Shown here in pieces: positions 47,098 to 56,339 of a stretch of DNA of 64,000 nucleotides (position 1 is its first letter; the number at the start of each line of letters is the position of its first letter). Position numbers and translations under genes: made by a program. This DNA is from RPRB01 sp035543115 (GTDB lineage: Bacteria > Myxococcota > Myxococcia > Myxococcales > Myxococcaceae). The notes under the pieces are model-generated. The model was not told the origin of the DNA. It did not search any database and was given only the letters and a program-made list of their open reading frames with translations. The stretch is from the NCBI GenBank assembly GCA_035543115.1, contig DATKKF010000066.1:1-64000 (forward strand), in the 5' to 3' direction.

Positions 47098-49821
47098 TCA
47101 CTCGAGCACGAACAGCCGAATCCCGGCGCTGGTCGCCGCGGTGTGCCAGCCGGACGTCTCCGCCTCACCCAGCGGCCCGTCCACCTCCGCCGTGGTGAGG
47201 GCGAGGACCGCCGCCGGTCCCGGCGCGCCGGGGGGAATCGATCGGTCCAGCACCCCGAGCGCCTCGACCGCGCGCACCGTCAGCTCCGAGGCCACCGCGG
47301 GCCGCCCGTGCACGTCCTCGAACAGCATCCCGGTCCCGGTCGCCAGCGCCGCCCGGACCTGCACGCCCGAGACCGCCGTCGCCCGCGCCACCTCCCGGGC
47401 GAACCGGAGCAGGTCCGTCGCGTCCTGGGCCCCCGCCGACGCCCCGGTCATCCACAGACGATTGCCCGCCTGGGCGAAGGCGATCTGCCAGCCGCCCAGC
47501 CAGCCCTGGGCCTCGCGCGCCGCCTCGGCGAGCGCCTCCTGCGCGGCGGCGAGGCGGTCGGGCGCCGGCGGGACGACCTGGGCGACGTAGGCGACCGCCC
47601 GCAGCAGCGGCCGCGAAGAGGCGGCGGCGGTGAGCTCGGTCGCCCAGGGCCGCGGCTCGGGAAGCGCCCACTCGCGGAGGAGCACCAGGTCGCCCGGTGT
47701 CTCGTCGACCGACTCGCCGCCTGGCCCGAGGAGCGCCTCCAGCCGGTCCGGGCCGGTGCCGATGGGCGCCGGCAGCTCGGGTCCCCGCCGCGCGTGCGCG
47801 TTCCACCAGGGCAGCAGCCGTGCCCAGTCCGGCCCCTCGAGCGGCAGGAGTTCTCCGCCCGCGTCCACCAGCAGATCGACCGCCTCGAGCGCCTCGTACC
47901 CGAGCCCGTTCCTCGGGAGGAACTGAACCACCCTCCGCACTCGCCCGCCCTCGCGGAGGCAGAGGACGGCCAGCGGGACGCGGAGACATTCCTTGAGGCG
48001 CTCGGTGAGGCGCGCGGGCGGCATCGCGGCCGCCTCGGCGGAGAACCAGCGGGCCTCGCGCCACTCCTCGCCCATCGCCACCAGCTCGTCGGTGAGCACC
48101 CGGAACACGTCGAAGAGGGACGAGAGCCGCTCTGCCTCGGCCACCACCAGCGACACCAGCGACCGGAGCCGCCGCCGCACCTCGTCGAGATGCTCGGGTC
48201 GGACCAGCGCCTCGATGCCGTCGAAGGTGAGCGCCGCGATGTCCACCGGCTTCAGCGCCCGCAGGCAGCTCCGGATGCTGACGTAGGTGGTGCCCTCGAT
48301 CAGCAGCGGCCGCCCGCGCCCCGCCAGCGTCCGCTCCACCCGCGCGAGGTGCACCGGCAGCGCCCGGCGCAGCTTGCGACGCCGCTCCGCCCACTCCGCC
48401 GAGGGGCTGGTCCGGCCGGACTGCGGAAGCTGGCCGCTTCCGCCCCGAAAGAGCGACACCACGATGTGGGAGAGCGGCCCGCCAACCGAGGTGGTGAAGG
48501 CAAGGGTCCCGGGAAACGGTCCCGGTCCCGAGGGGATGGGGCGCAGGTGGCGGCGGTCCCCGCTGAAGATGTGCTGGGTCTTGTTCACCTGGACGAGGCC
48601 CGAGGCCCCGAGCGCGTGGCCGAACGTGAGGAGCCCCCCGTAGGGGTTACTCCACCCGTCGCGCATCCGCTCCACCGCCCGGTGCCAGTCGAGCCCCATC
48701 CCGAGGAGGAACGCGAGCTCGATGCTCGGGAACGCGTCGTGCACCACCGCGAACCCCGCGCCGGGGAAGGTGGCGGGCCGGACCGCCGCGTCGTCCGCCG
48801 TCGCCGCGAAGGCCTCGCGGATGGCGGTGGCGAAGAGCAGCGGCGACTGGCGCTCGAGAAAGCTCGGGTTGCTGCTCCCCTCGCCGACGCCGAGCACCTC
48901 CACCACCGGCGAGCCCGCGTGCCGCGGAGAGCGGGTGGCGAGCACCTGCGCGACCAGCGCCTCGTCGGAGGTGACCAGCGTGGCGGCGGCGCCGCAGCAC
49001 GGGGCGGCGATGTCGTCGCCGTCGAAATACGGGGTCCGGCGCGTGCTCCGCCGCGGCAGCCGTCCGGAGAGCATCGCCGCCGGGTAGGCTCCCGCCGCCT
49101 GGAACTTCCGCATCGAGATGGTGGAGAGCGAGGCCTCGACCGCCTGGCGCGACACGCCGAGGTTCCGGCGCATGCAGTCCATCAGCAGGTCGCCCACCAC
49201 CAGCATGTCCAGCCCGCGCGCCTGGTCGAGGTCTCCGAGAACGGTGCGGATCTGATACTGCGAGGCGTAGCCGGAGGGGATGATCTGCCCGGCGACGACC
49301 AGCACCGTGGCCCCGCGCTCCGCGGACCGGGCCGCGCGCACTGCCTGGGCGAAGGCCCAGGCCCCGCTGTCCGAGGTCCCGGCGAGGAACTGGCAGCGCG
49401 CGCGCCGCGACAGCTGCAGCGTCGCCTGGAGCGTCTGGGGCACGAGGCCCACGTTCATCCGCTCGTTCGGGTCGAGCCCGGGCATGCAGGTGACGAACAG
49501 GTCGGTGACCCGGTCGCAGGTGGCCCGGTAGCTCCGGTCGCCCAGCAGCGCGTGCAGGCTGGAGAGGGCGCGATGTCCGGCCGAGGCCAGGAGGTCGGTC
49601 AAGGTCACCGGCTCGGTCACCCCGAAGTCGCGCTCCCAGTCGGCGGGGCGGGCACGCCCGTCGTCGCTGCGGTTGGGGTAGCGAAAGAAGAGCCGGGCGA
49701 GCTCGGCGGGCTCTGGCTCGGGAGCGGGTTCGGAGAGGAACTCGGTCGAGCGGCGCCCGGCAGTCAAGAACCGCGGGTTGCTCCCGTACTCGCCTGCCAC
49801 CACGAAGACGCGCCGGCGCAC
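47098..49821 (-). CDS. thiolase-fold protein without catalytic cysteines, with long C-terminal extension
   Basis: About 907 residues. Residues about 5-460 follow the thiolase fold: GTSDSG (148-153) where CxSG is expected, DGAAA-like CCGAAATLVTSDE (275-287), HDAF (361-364), GHALGASG (401-408), and SVGGPLSH (445-452) where CxG is expected. Both catalytic Cys positions hold Ser. Residues about 470-710 are unrecognised. Residues about 730-870 faintly resemble a class III nucleotide cyclase domain (QVRAALATGTGMLFED) without clear metal ligands. It might act like the non-thiolytic SCP-2-thiolase/Ltp2 proteins. The start is uncertain: GTG 49821 or GTG 49857. The frame running on to 51711 belongs to the next gene's shadow. 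Confidence 0.72.
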   Translation of the reverse strand: MRRRVFVVAGEYGSNPRFLTAGRRSTEFLSEPAPEPEPAELARLFFRYPNRSDDGRARPADWERDFGVTEPVTLTDLLASAGHRALSSLHALLGDRSYRATCDRVTDLFVTCMPGLDPNERMNVGLVPQTLQATLQLSRRARCQFLAGTSDSGAWAFAQAVRAARSAERGATVLVVAGQIIPSGYASQYQIRTVLGDLDQARGLDMLVVGDLLMDCMRRNLGVSRQAVEASLSTISMRKFQAAGAYPAAMLSGRLPRRSTRRTPYFDGDDIAAPCCGAAATLVTSDEALVAQVLATRSPRHAGSPVVEVLGVGEGSSNPSFLERQSPLLFATAIREAFAATADDAAVRPATFPGAGFAVVHDAFPSIELAFLLGMGLDWHRAVERMRDGWSNPYGGLLTFGHALGASGLVQVNKTQHIFSGDRRHLRPIPSGPGPFPGTLAFTTSVGGPLSHIVVSLFRGGSGQLPQSGRTSPSAEWAERRRKLRRALPVHLARVERTLAGRGRPLLIEGTTYVSIRSCLRALKPVDIAALTFDGIEALVRPEHLDEVRRRLRSLVSLVVAEAERLSSLFDVFRVLTDELVAMGEEWREARWFSAEAAAMPPARLTERLKECLRVPLAVLCLREGGRVRRVVQFLPRNGLGYEALEAVDLLVDAGGELLPLEGPDWARLLPWWNAHARRGPELPAPIGTGPDRLEALLGPGGESVDETPGDLVLLREWALPEPRPWATELTAAASSRPLLRAVAYVAQVVPPAPDRLAAAQEALAEAAREAQGWLGGWQIAFAQAGNRLWMTGASAGAQDATDLLRFAREVARATAVSGVQVRAALATGTGMLFEDVHGRPAVASELTVRAVEALGVLDRSIPPGAPGPAAVLALTTAEVDGPLGEAETSGWHTAATSAGIRLFVLE

Positions 49822-49883
49822 GGGGTCAGCAGAGCACGGCCAGCCGCGGCCGCCCACCCCGGAGACAGCCGATGCGTCCAGGT

Positions 49884-51617
49884 TCAGCGAGTCGCCGATC
49901 GAGAGGTCGGAGCCACGCGCCACACCGTTCCGCCGGCGTCCTCGGTGACCAGGAGTGCCCCGTCGTGCGCGACGGCCACTCCCACCGGACGGCCCCAGAC
50001 GCTGCGCGCGTCGACCACGAAGCCGGTCAGGAAATCCTCGTACTCCCCGGTGGGCACCCCGTCGCGGGCGGGGATGCGGATGACCTTGTACCCGGTGCGC
50101 CACTCGCGGTTCCACGAACCGTGCTCGGCCGCGAACCCGTCGCCCTGGCGGAAGGTCATCCCCAGCGAGGCCGAGTGGGCCTGGAGCAGCACGTCCGGGA
50201 GAGTCGCCTTGCCTGCGAGATCGGGCCGGATCCCCTTCAGCCGCGGGTCCTCGTGGTTTCCCAGCCAGTACCAGGGCCACCCGTACCAGGCGCCCTCGCG
50301 CACGCGGCTGACGTGGTCGGGCACCAGGTCGTCGCCCAGCCCGTCGCGCTCGTTGGTGGAGCACCAGAGGTCGCCGGTCGCCGGGTGCACGGCCATGCCG
50401 ACGCAGTTGCGGAGGCCGGTGGCGAAGATGCGTCCCTCCTTCCCATCGGGATCGAAGACCAGCACGTTCGCCCGGCGCTCCTCGAATCCCCACGCGGCGC
50501 CCAGCCGGTGCGTCGACTCCCAGGCGCGCACCTCGTCCGGGCTCTTCTTGCCGATCCACTCCGCGGCGTTGGACTGGCTTCCGACGGAGACGAACATCCG
50601 CTTCCCGTCGAGCGAGAAGACGAGGTCGCGGGTGGTGTGGCCGCCAGTGGTCGGCGCGAGCTGCTCGACCACCACCTCCGGGCGCCCGCGCGCCCGGTTG
50701 TCGCCGTCCCCGTAGGGGAAGCGAACCACCCGGTTGATCTCGGCGACGTACAGCCACTGCGGCGAGGGGCCGGGCGGATGGAAGGCCATGCCGAACGGAC
50801 CGTCGAGGCCATCGGCGAACGTCTCGCGCTGCTCGGCGCGCGTGGCCCCGTCCTTCGCCCGGAGCACACGGATGCGCCCGTGAGCCGTCTCGGCGATGAA
50901 GATGGCGCCGTCCGGAGCGACCCGGATCTGCCGGGGCTCCTCGAGCCCGTCGGCGAAGAGGTCCACCCGCCACCCCTCGGGAGCTCGGGGGCGGGCGTCG
51001 GCCGGCCGGGGGACGACGCGCGGGCTGTTCCGTGCAGAGCTGGTGGCGAAGGGCACGGGCAGGTCCTCGACCCGGATGTGCCGCCGGACGCCAGGCGCAT
51101 CGGACCGCCAGTCTCCGAACGCAGCAGGGCCGGTGAGGACACTGCCCGTGCCGCCGTCTGGCGCCGCAGCCACGGTGGCCTGCGGCTGCTGGGGGACCCC
51201 GGCGTCCAGAGGCGAGGCCGGCGCTGCGGTGACGACGGGGCTGACCGGCGTCCTCGCGGCCGGGAGCGAGCTCAGGAACGCCACCACGTCCGCGCGCTCC
51301 CCGGGGTCGGTCACTCTCTGGGCCATGGTCGTGCCCGGGACGAGCGCGGCCGGGTTGGCCAGGTACCGCTGCAGCAGCTCCGGGGTCCAGGCGCGGCCCC
51401 ACCGGGTCAGCGCGGCCGAGTACCCGAAGTCGGTGCTCGCTGCCTTCCGGCCCACCACACTGCGCAGGGTCGGCCCCTGACCGGCGGCGGCTCCCGGATC
51501 GACCGTGTGGCAGAGCGAGCAGCGGTCCTGAAACACCGACCCGCCGCGGGAGGCGCTGGGTCTCGGTGCGGCGGCCACCAGCAGCGGGACGAGCAGGAGG
51601 AGCAATGGAGGCTTCAT
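49884..51617 (-). CDS. cytochrome c fused to a PQQ-type sugar dehydrogenase
   Basis: 577 residues, exported (MKPPLLLLLVPLLVAAAPRP signal). Residues about 25-115 form a class I cytochrome c with CSLCH at 33-37 and an axial-Met candidate in GTTMAQR. After a Pro/Ala linker (about 120-180), residues 190-570 form a glucose/sorbosone dehydrogenase-type beta propeller (RQIRVAPDGAIFIAETAHGR, TTRDLVFSLDGKRMFVSVGS, NERDGLGDDLVPD). Likely oxidises a sugar or other polyol in the periplasm and passes electrons through its own heme. Whether it binds PQQ is inferred. ATG 51617 has a GGAGG site. The thiolase-like gene follows 62 bases later. Confidence 0.88.
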   Translation of the reverse strand: MKPPLLLLLVPLLVAAAPRPSASRGGSVFQDRCSLCHTVDPGAAAGQGPTLRSVVGRKAASTDFGYSAALTRWGRAWTPELLQRYLANPAALVPGTTMAQRVTDPGERADVVAFLSSLPAARTPVSPVVTAAPASPLDAGVPQQPQATVAAAPDGGTGSVLTGPAAFGDWRSDAPGVRRHIRVEDLPVPFATSSARNSPRVVPRPADARPRAPEGWRVDLFADGLEEPRQIRVAPDGAIFIAETAHGRIRVLRAKDGATRAEQRETFADGLDGPFGMAFHPPGPSPQWLYVAEINRVVRFPYGDGDNRARGRPEVVVEQLAPTTGGHTTRDLVFSLDGKRMFVSVGSQSNAAEWIGKKSPDEVRAWESTHRLGAAWGFEERRANVLVFDPDGKEGRIFATGLRNCVGMAVHPATGDLWCSTNERDGLGDDLVPDHVSRVREGAWYGWPWYWLGNHEDPRLKGIRPDLAGKATLPDVLLQAHSASLGMTFRQGDGFAAEHGSWNREWRTGYKVIRIPARDGVPTGEYEDFLTGFVVDARSVWGRPVGVAVAHDGALLVTEDAGGTVWRVAPTSRSATR

Positions 51618-51789
51618 GGCGCAGGAAGAGTCGCGAGCGGTCGACGCCGCTCGCCGCACCGTGAACGTTCCGGCACGGCGTCGGGCGTCGGGCTTCGCCG
51701 GCACGAGCCACCGGGCGGTGGCAACGGGCCGGCGCACTCTAGCCTCGACCGGCCCCACGCGGTATGAGCCGTGTCCGCAGACACCCTCG

Positions 51790-52830
51790 ATGCGACGCCC
51801 CGGTCCCCGCCCTCCCCGCGTGCGCTCCCGCCCCTCGGCGTCGCGGAGGAGGCTGGCACTGCGCGCCGATGCGCTGGCCTATGCCCGGGGGGTGCTCGAC
51901 GCCGAGGCCTCCGCCATCCTCGGGGCCAAGGAGCGTCTGGGTGCGAGCTTCATCCGGGCGCTCGAGCTGATGCGCGCCTGCGAGGGGCACATCGTGGTCA
52001 CCGGCCTCGGCAAGCCGGGCTTCATCGCCCAGAAGCTGTCCGCCACCCTCGCCTCCACCGGGGTGCCCTCGCTCTACCTCCACCCGTCCGAGGCGCTCCA
52101 CGGCGACCTCGGCCGGGTGAGCCGGGGCGACGTGGTGCTCGCGCTCTCCAACAGCGGGTCGACCGAGGAGCTGGTGCGGCTGCTCCCGTCTCTGCGCCGG
52201 CTCGGCGCGCTGGTCATCGCCATCACCGGCGACGGTGACTCGCCGCTCGCCCGCGGCGCCGACGTGGTGCTCGACGTGGGCGCCATCCCCGAGGCCTGTC
52301 CGCTGGGCCTGGTGCCCACCGCCAGCTCGGCCGCGCTGCACGCGGTGTCCGACGCGCTGGCCATGACCCTGCTCAAGACGCGCCAGTTCAGCAGCGAGGA
52401 GTACGCCGCGCTCCACCCGGGCGGGAAGCTGGGGCGGAGCGTCATGCGCGTCCTCGAGGTGATGCGCGCCGGCCGGGCAAACCCGGTGGTCCGCGCCGAC
52501 GCCCCGCTCCACGAGGCGGTGGTGGTGATGACCAACACCCCTGGCCGACCGGGCGCCACCAACGTGGTCGACGCCTCGGGCCGGCTGGTGGGCATCTTCA
52601 CCGACGGCGACCTCCGGCGGATGGTGGAGAAGGGCAAGACCGACTTCCACCTCCCGGTCTCGGCGGTCATGGGGCACCAGCCGCGCTGCGTGTCGCCCGA
52701 GGACCTGGCGCTCACCGCCGCGGCGCTGATGCGCGAGGCGCACGTGGACCAGCTCCCGGTGGTGAACGCCGACGGCCACCCGGTCGGCCTGATCGACGTG
52801 CAGGACCTGCTCGCCGCCCGGCTGATCTAG
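51790..52830 (+). CDS. kdsD: arabinose-5-phosphate isomerase (KdsD/GutQ type)
   Basis: Converts ribulose 5-phosphate to arabinose 5-phosphate, the first step to Kdo of lipopolysaccharide. 346 residues: SIS domain (about 45-190; VVTGLGKPGFIAQKLSATLA, LALSNSGSTEELVRLLP, and the TASSAALHAVSDALA region) followed by two CBS domains (about 220-340; LVGIFTDGDLRRMVEKG, VDQLPVVNADGHPVGLID). The order matches KdsD. ATG 51790 leaves a Pro/Arg-rich leader; GTG 51820 is an alternative. The pentose-phosphate operon of this window would supply its substrate. Confidence 0.92.
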   Translation: MRRPGPRPPRVRSRPSASRRRLALRADALAYARGVLDAEASAILGAKERLGASFIRALELMRACEGHIVVTGLGKPGFIAQKLSATLASTGVPSLYLHPSEALHGDLGRVSRGDVVLALSNSGSTEELVRLLPSLRRLGALVIAITGDGDSPLARGADVVLDVGAIPEACPLGLVPTASSAALHAVSDALAMTLLKTRQFSSEEYAALHPGGKLGRSVMRVLEVMRAGRANPVVRADAPLHEAVVVMTNTPGRPGATNVVDASGRLVGIFTDGDLRRMVEKGKTDFHLPVSAVMGHQPRCVSPEDLALTAAALMREAHVDQLPVVNADGHPVGLIDVQDLLAARLI

Positions 52831-52850
52831 GTCAGGGCGGCCGCAGTCTG

Positions 52851-53426
52851 TTAGGGCGTCGGGGCAGTCACCCGCAGGCCGGCGAAGGACTCTCCGCAGC
52901 CGAGGTCCAGGGTGTGGACCGCGTCCGGGTTCCCCTGACCCACCGCGAGCGCACGCTGTCCGGCCTTGAGCACCGTGTCCGGCGGGGGCGCGCTCTTGCA
53001 GAACACCGCCACGAAGCGCACCAGCCCCGGAGGCCCATCGACGACCGGGCGATCGGCGAGCACGGTCGGTCCACCCGGACGGACCCGCTCGATCGCCCCG
53101 GTGGCCGGCGTCGACGGGCTCGCCAGCAGCACGCGACGCGAGTGGAGGGCGAGCACGACCACCGAGGCTTCTCGCTCGGAGCTGACGCCGAACGCCACCT
53201 TCGAGCCGACGGCCAGCGGCCCACCCTCGGCCACGGGCTCGAGGCGACCCCCCTGTCCCACCTGGTAGACGCGGAGCGCACCCTGCCCGGTGGACGGGTG
53301 AAGCCTCCAGGGGATGACCCACAGCGCCACGTAGAGGGCGATGGCGCCGGCCAGCGCGATGAGGGGGCCGCGGAGCGCACGGCGGCGAGGATTCGATGGG
53401 CGCGGGGTGTCCACGAAGGCGAGCAC
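52851..53426 (-). CDS. membrane-anchored protein with DUF4384-like domain
   Basis: 191 residues. One membrane helix (about 22-40, LIALAGAIALYVALWVIPW) after a short basic cytoplasmic start. The extracytoplasmic part (about 45-191) has the pattern of DUF4384-like domains paired with anti-sigma factors or FHA/kinase modules (LRVYQVGQGGRLEPVAEGGP, then VGSKVAFGVSSEREASVVVL). Function unknown; no sigma factor gene is adjacent. GTG 53426 has GGAG seven bases upstream. It is divergent from the MFS gene. Confidence 0.75.
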   Translation of the reverse strand: MLAFVDTPRPSNPRRRALRGPLIALAGAIALYVALWVIPWRLHPSTGQGALRVYQVGQGGRLEPVAEGGPLAVGSKVAFGVSSEREASVVVLALHSRRVLLASPSTPATGAIERVRPGGPTVLADRPVVDGPPGLVRFVAVFCKSAPPPDTVLKAGQRALAVGQGNPDAVHTLDLGCGESFAGLRVTAPTP

Positions 53427-53536
53427 GGGTGGGCTCCGGTCTCCTCCCTGATTGCAGGAACCTTCCCCTCACCGCAAGCCTTGCATGCCCCGGGGAACGC
53501 GACCCGACTGTGCCTGCGGTGGGGCCGGGGACGCGG

Positions 53537-53542
53537 TAGTCT
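53537..53542 (+). promoter_or_regulatory. candidate -10 element TAGTCT
   Basis: TAGTCT ends 14 bases before an in-frame TTG at 53557, the same spacing as the other candidates, and lies downstream of the ATG at 53485. It therefore argues for the TTG as the MFS gene's start. Confidence 0.35.
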
Positions 53543-53556
53543 TCCCCCTGGAACCC

Positions 53557-54918
53557 TTGGATCTCGCCGTCGCTCGCCCCGGGCGCCTGAGGCAGGACAA
53601 GCTGTCCTCGCTTCGCGCCTTCCGTCATCAGAACTTCGTCCGCTTCTGGCTGGGCGCGTTCATCTCCAACGTCGGCACCTGGATGGAGACCATCGCGGTG
53701 GGGGTGTACGTCACCCAGTCCACCGGGCGCGCCGGGTGGACGGGCACCGTGGCCGCGTTGATGTACCTGCCCACCCTGGTGCTGGGCCCACTGGCGGGCG
53801 CGCTGGCCGACCGCATCGACCGGCGGCGGCTCCTCTCGGTCCTCACCACGGCGCAGACGCTGCTCGCGCTGGTCCTCGCGGTGCTCGCCCTGACCGGCCG
53901 GCTCTCGGTGCCGGCGGTTGCGGTGCTGGCCTTCTTCGCGGGCTGCGTGAACGCGCTGGTCTCGCCGGTCTACTCCTCGCTGGTCGCCGAGCTCGTCCCC
54001 GCCGAGGATCTGCTCTCGGCGCTGAGCCTCAGCTCGGCGCAGTACAACCTGGGGCGCATCATCGGCCCGTCACTCGCGGCGCTGGCCATCGGCGCCGGAG
54101 GGCTGGCGACGGCGTTCTTCTGCAACGCGGCGAGCTTCCTCGCGGTCCTCGTCTCGCTGACGCTGGTCCGGCTGCCGCCGAGGCCGGAGCACGCCGGGCG
54201 CGGGGACCTCTGGGCGGAGATCGTGACCGGCTTCCGGGTGGCCCGGGAGGACGCCGGGATCCGCACCGCGCTGGTCCTGACCTGCCTCATCTCGGTGCTG
54301 GTCGCCCCGTTCATCGCGCTCATCCCGGTCTACGCCATCACCATCTTCGGCCACGGCGCCGCGGGCACCTCCCTCCTGGCGACCGGGCAGGGCGTGGGCG
54401 CCATCGGCGCCGCGGTGCTCACTGGCAGCCTCGCCGACCGCTGGGGCCGCCGCCGGCTGGTGAGCCGGATGACGCTCACCCTCGGGGTCGTCGCCGCAAC
54501 CTACTGGCTGGTCCCGCGCTTCTGGATGGCGGTGGTCCTGGTGGGGGTGCTCGGGGGCGCCTACCTCTCGACGCTCACCGGGGTGAACGCCACCTGCATG
54601 AGCCGCGTCTCGCGGCTGCTCCAGGCACGGGTGAGCAGCCTTTACACCATGGTGCTCGGCGTGGGGTACGCGCTGGGGCTGCTCACGCTCTCCTGGCTCG
54701 GAGACCGCGTCGGGCTTCGGCTCACCATGGCCACCGCCGCCGCGCTGCTCACTCTCACGGTCGCCTGGATGAAGCGGCGCGGGCTGCTCGCGCTGCTCGA
54801 CGGTCCGGCAAGGTTCCTGGGCCGGGACGAGGTCACCTTCGACGTCCCGACGCTCGCCGGGCCGGCGACGATGAAGGAGGTGGCGGTCGCGAAGGCGTCC
54901 GGCGCCTCGTCGCGCTAG
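53557..54918 (+). CDS. MFS permease (EntS/MFS_3 type)
   Basis: 453 residues, twelve predicted helices, with the MFS loop motif GPLAGALADRIDRRRLL between helices 2 and 3 and the later copy GSLADRWGRRRLV. The N-terminus LSSLRAFRHQNFVRFWLGAF is typical of the MFS_3 exporters related to EntS, which export siderophores or drugs; the substrate here is unknown. The TTG start at 53557 is preferred for its -10-like word and family fit; ATG 53485 would add 24 residues. It ends in CTAG shared with the convergent TPR gene. Confidence 0.88.
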   Translation: MDLAVARPGRLRQDKLSSLRAFRHQNFVRFWLGAFISNVGTWMETIAVGVYVTQSTGRAGWTGTVAALMYLPTLVLGPLAGALADRIDRRRLLSVLTTAQTLLALVLAVLALTGRLSVPAVAVLAFFAGCVNALVSPVYSSLVAELVPAEDLLSALSLSSAQYNLGRIIGPSLAALAIGAGGLATAFFCNAASFLAVLVSLTLVRLPPRPEHAGRGDLWAEIVTGFRVAREDAGIRTALVLTCLISVLVAPFIALIPVYAITIFGHGAAGTSLLATGQGVGAIGAAVLTGSLADRWGRRRLVSRMTLTLGVVAATYWLVPRFWMAVVLVGVLGGAYLSTLTGVNATCMSRVSRLLQARVSSLYTMVLGVGYALGLLTLSWLGDRVGLRLTMATAAALLTLTVAWMKRRGLLALLDGPARFLGRDEVTFDVPTLAGPATMKEVAVAKASGASSR

Positions 54919-56339
54919 GGCGGGCCGCCCAGCTTCTTCTGCACGCCGGACCTGGACGCGTAGTCCGGGGCGCTGGCCTGCAGCTTCGTCCACAGGGCGC
55001 GGGCGCTGTCCTTGTTGCCCGCCTTCGACAGCCGGTCCCCGAGCGCGTCCACCGAGGCCGGATCCGAGGTGACCGCCACCCGCCAGACCGTGTCCGCCAT
55101 CGGCTGGCGCTGCAGGCCCACCAGGGCCCAGGCCATCCCCGCGCGCAGCCGCGCGTTGTTCGGCTCGTAGGGCATCACCTGGCGGAAGTTGTCGAGCGCG
55201 TCCTGGTACTTGTTGGCCGCGAGCTTCGCCTCGCCGTCCTCGATGAGCCGGGCGAAGCTGGCCTGCATCTCGGACGTCACCTCGGTCTTCTGGAACGCCT
55301 CCATCGTCTCCTTGCTGAGCTGGGGCGGCGTGGCCGGACCGGCGGCGGCTCCGGCCACCGGGCCCGCCATGGGCGGCGCGGCCGCGACCACCGGCCTGGC
55401 CTCGGCCCGGGTCTTCTCCTGTTGCCGGGCGAACTTCGTGGCGCCGCCGGCGGCAACCACCTTGTCGATGCGCTCGGCGAGCGCGCGGGCGGAGGCGGCC
55501 TGGGGGGCGTCGGGGGAGATGTCCGCCGAGGTCTGGAGCTCCTTGCGTGCGGCCTTGAGCGCCGAGAGGTCGTCGCCCTTCACGTCGAAGGTGACCGCCC
55601 CGTGCCCGTACAGCGCGGCGGCGTTCCGGGGAGAGACTTGGAGGACCCGCTCGTAGGCGGCGAGCGCGCCCGGAGTGTCGCCCATCAGCGCCAGCGTGTT
55701 GCCCAAGAGGGCCGTGGAGTCGAGCACCGGACCGAGGGCCTCGAGCGCGCACGCCGCCGCCGGTCCGGGCTGCTTCTGCGCGGCCAGGCTCCGAGCCTTC
55801 TCCACGACCTTCTCCACCGCCATGTCGCTCGAGACCCGGCATCCGGAGGCGGCCGCGTCGGGGAGCGCGCCCTTCACCTGCTTCCTCTGCGCGAGGAAGA
55901 AGGTGCGAACCGGCTCGGCCGTCTTCTCGGCCTGGGTGAAGAAGTCACGGGCGTCCGCCCAGCGTCCGCGGGCGTAGTACAGCTTTCCGATGGCCGCGGA
56001 GACCTCGTATGGCTTGGGCCGCGTCTTGAGGTCCGGCGTGGCGTCCATCTTCCTGAGGAGCTCGTCGGATGAGGGCGCGGGGACGCCGGGGGCGATGCTC
56101 GGGTGACCCGCTGGGAGCTCGGTGCCGCCGCCGGGTGCGTTCGATGGGTTGCCCCCCTGGGGAATGGCCGGGTGGCCCGGCGGGAGCACCTGGTCATCGG
56201 CCGTCTGGCCGGCGGCGGGCGCCGACGCCGGGGGCAGCGGCCCCGCGGGGATCGGACCACCCGACAGGGGTGGGTGCCCCGGGGGAAGCGGCTGCCCCTG
56301 CGCGAGCACGAGCAGGACTGGCCAGGCGAACATCGTCAT
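54915..56339 (-). CDS. secreted TPR protein
   Basis: 474 residues. Hydrophobic start (MTMFAWPVLLVLAQG) that may be a signal peptide, then a Pro/Gly-rich region with repeated PPGHPxxxxG units (residues about 17-90). Helical TPR units follow (about 100-300: KLYYARGRWADARDFFTQAE; LLGNTLALMGDTPGALAAYE) and more TPRs at the C-terminus (about 370-470). Likely a periplasmic or outer-membrane scaffold. ATG 56339 overlaps folK as ATGA. It is the last gene of the lysine/folate operon. Confidence 0.82.
   Translation of the reverse strand: MTMFAWPVLLVLAQGQPLPPGHPPLSGGPIPAGPLPPASAPAAGQTADDQVLPPGHPAIPQGGNPSNAPGGGTELPAGHPSIAPGVPAPSSDELLRKMDATPDLKTRPKPYEVSAAIGKLYYARGRWADARDFFTQAEKTAEPVRTFFLAQRKQVKGALPDAAASGCRVSSDMAVEKVVEKARSLAAQKQPGPAAACALEALGPVLDSTALLGNTLALMGDTPGALAAYERVLQVSPRNAAALYGHGAVTFDVKGDDLSALKAARKELQTSADISPDAPQAASARALAERIDKVVAAGGATKFARQQEKTRAEARPVVAAAPPMAGPVAGAAAGPATPPQLSKETMEAFQKTEVTSEMQASFARLIEDGEAKLAANKYQDALDNFRQVMPYEPNNARLRAGMAWALVGLQRQPMADTVWRVAVTSDPASVDALGDRLSKAGNKDSARALWTKLQASAPDYASRSGVQKKLGGPP

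Noticed and set aside
47098..51711. A 1537-codon open frame on the minus strand
   Set aside because: The part beyond about 49860 is an out-of-frame shadow of the cytochrome c/sugar dehydrogenase gene, with Arg/Gly/Ala-rich nonsense content. Only the lower part is coding.
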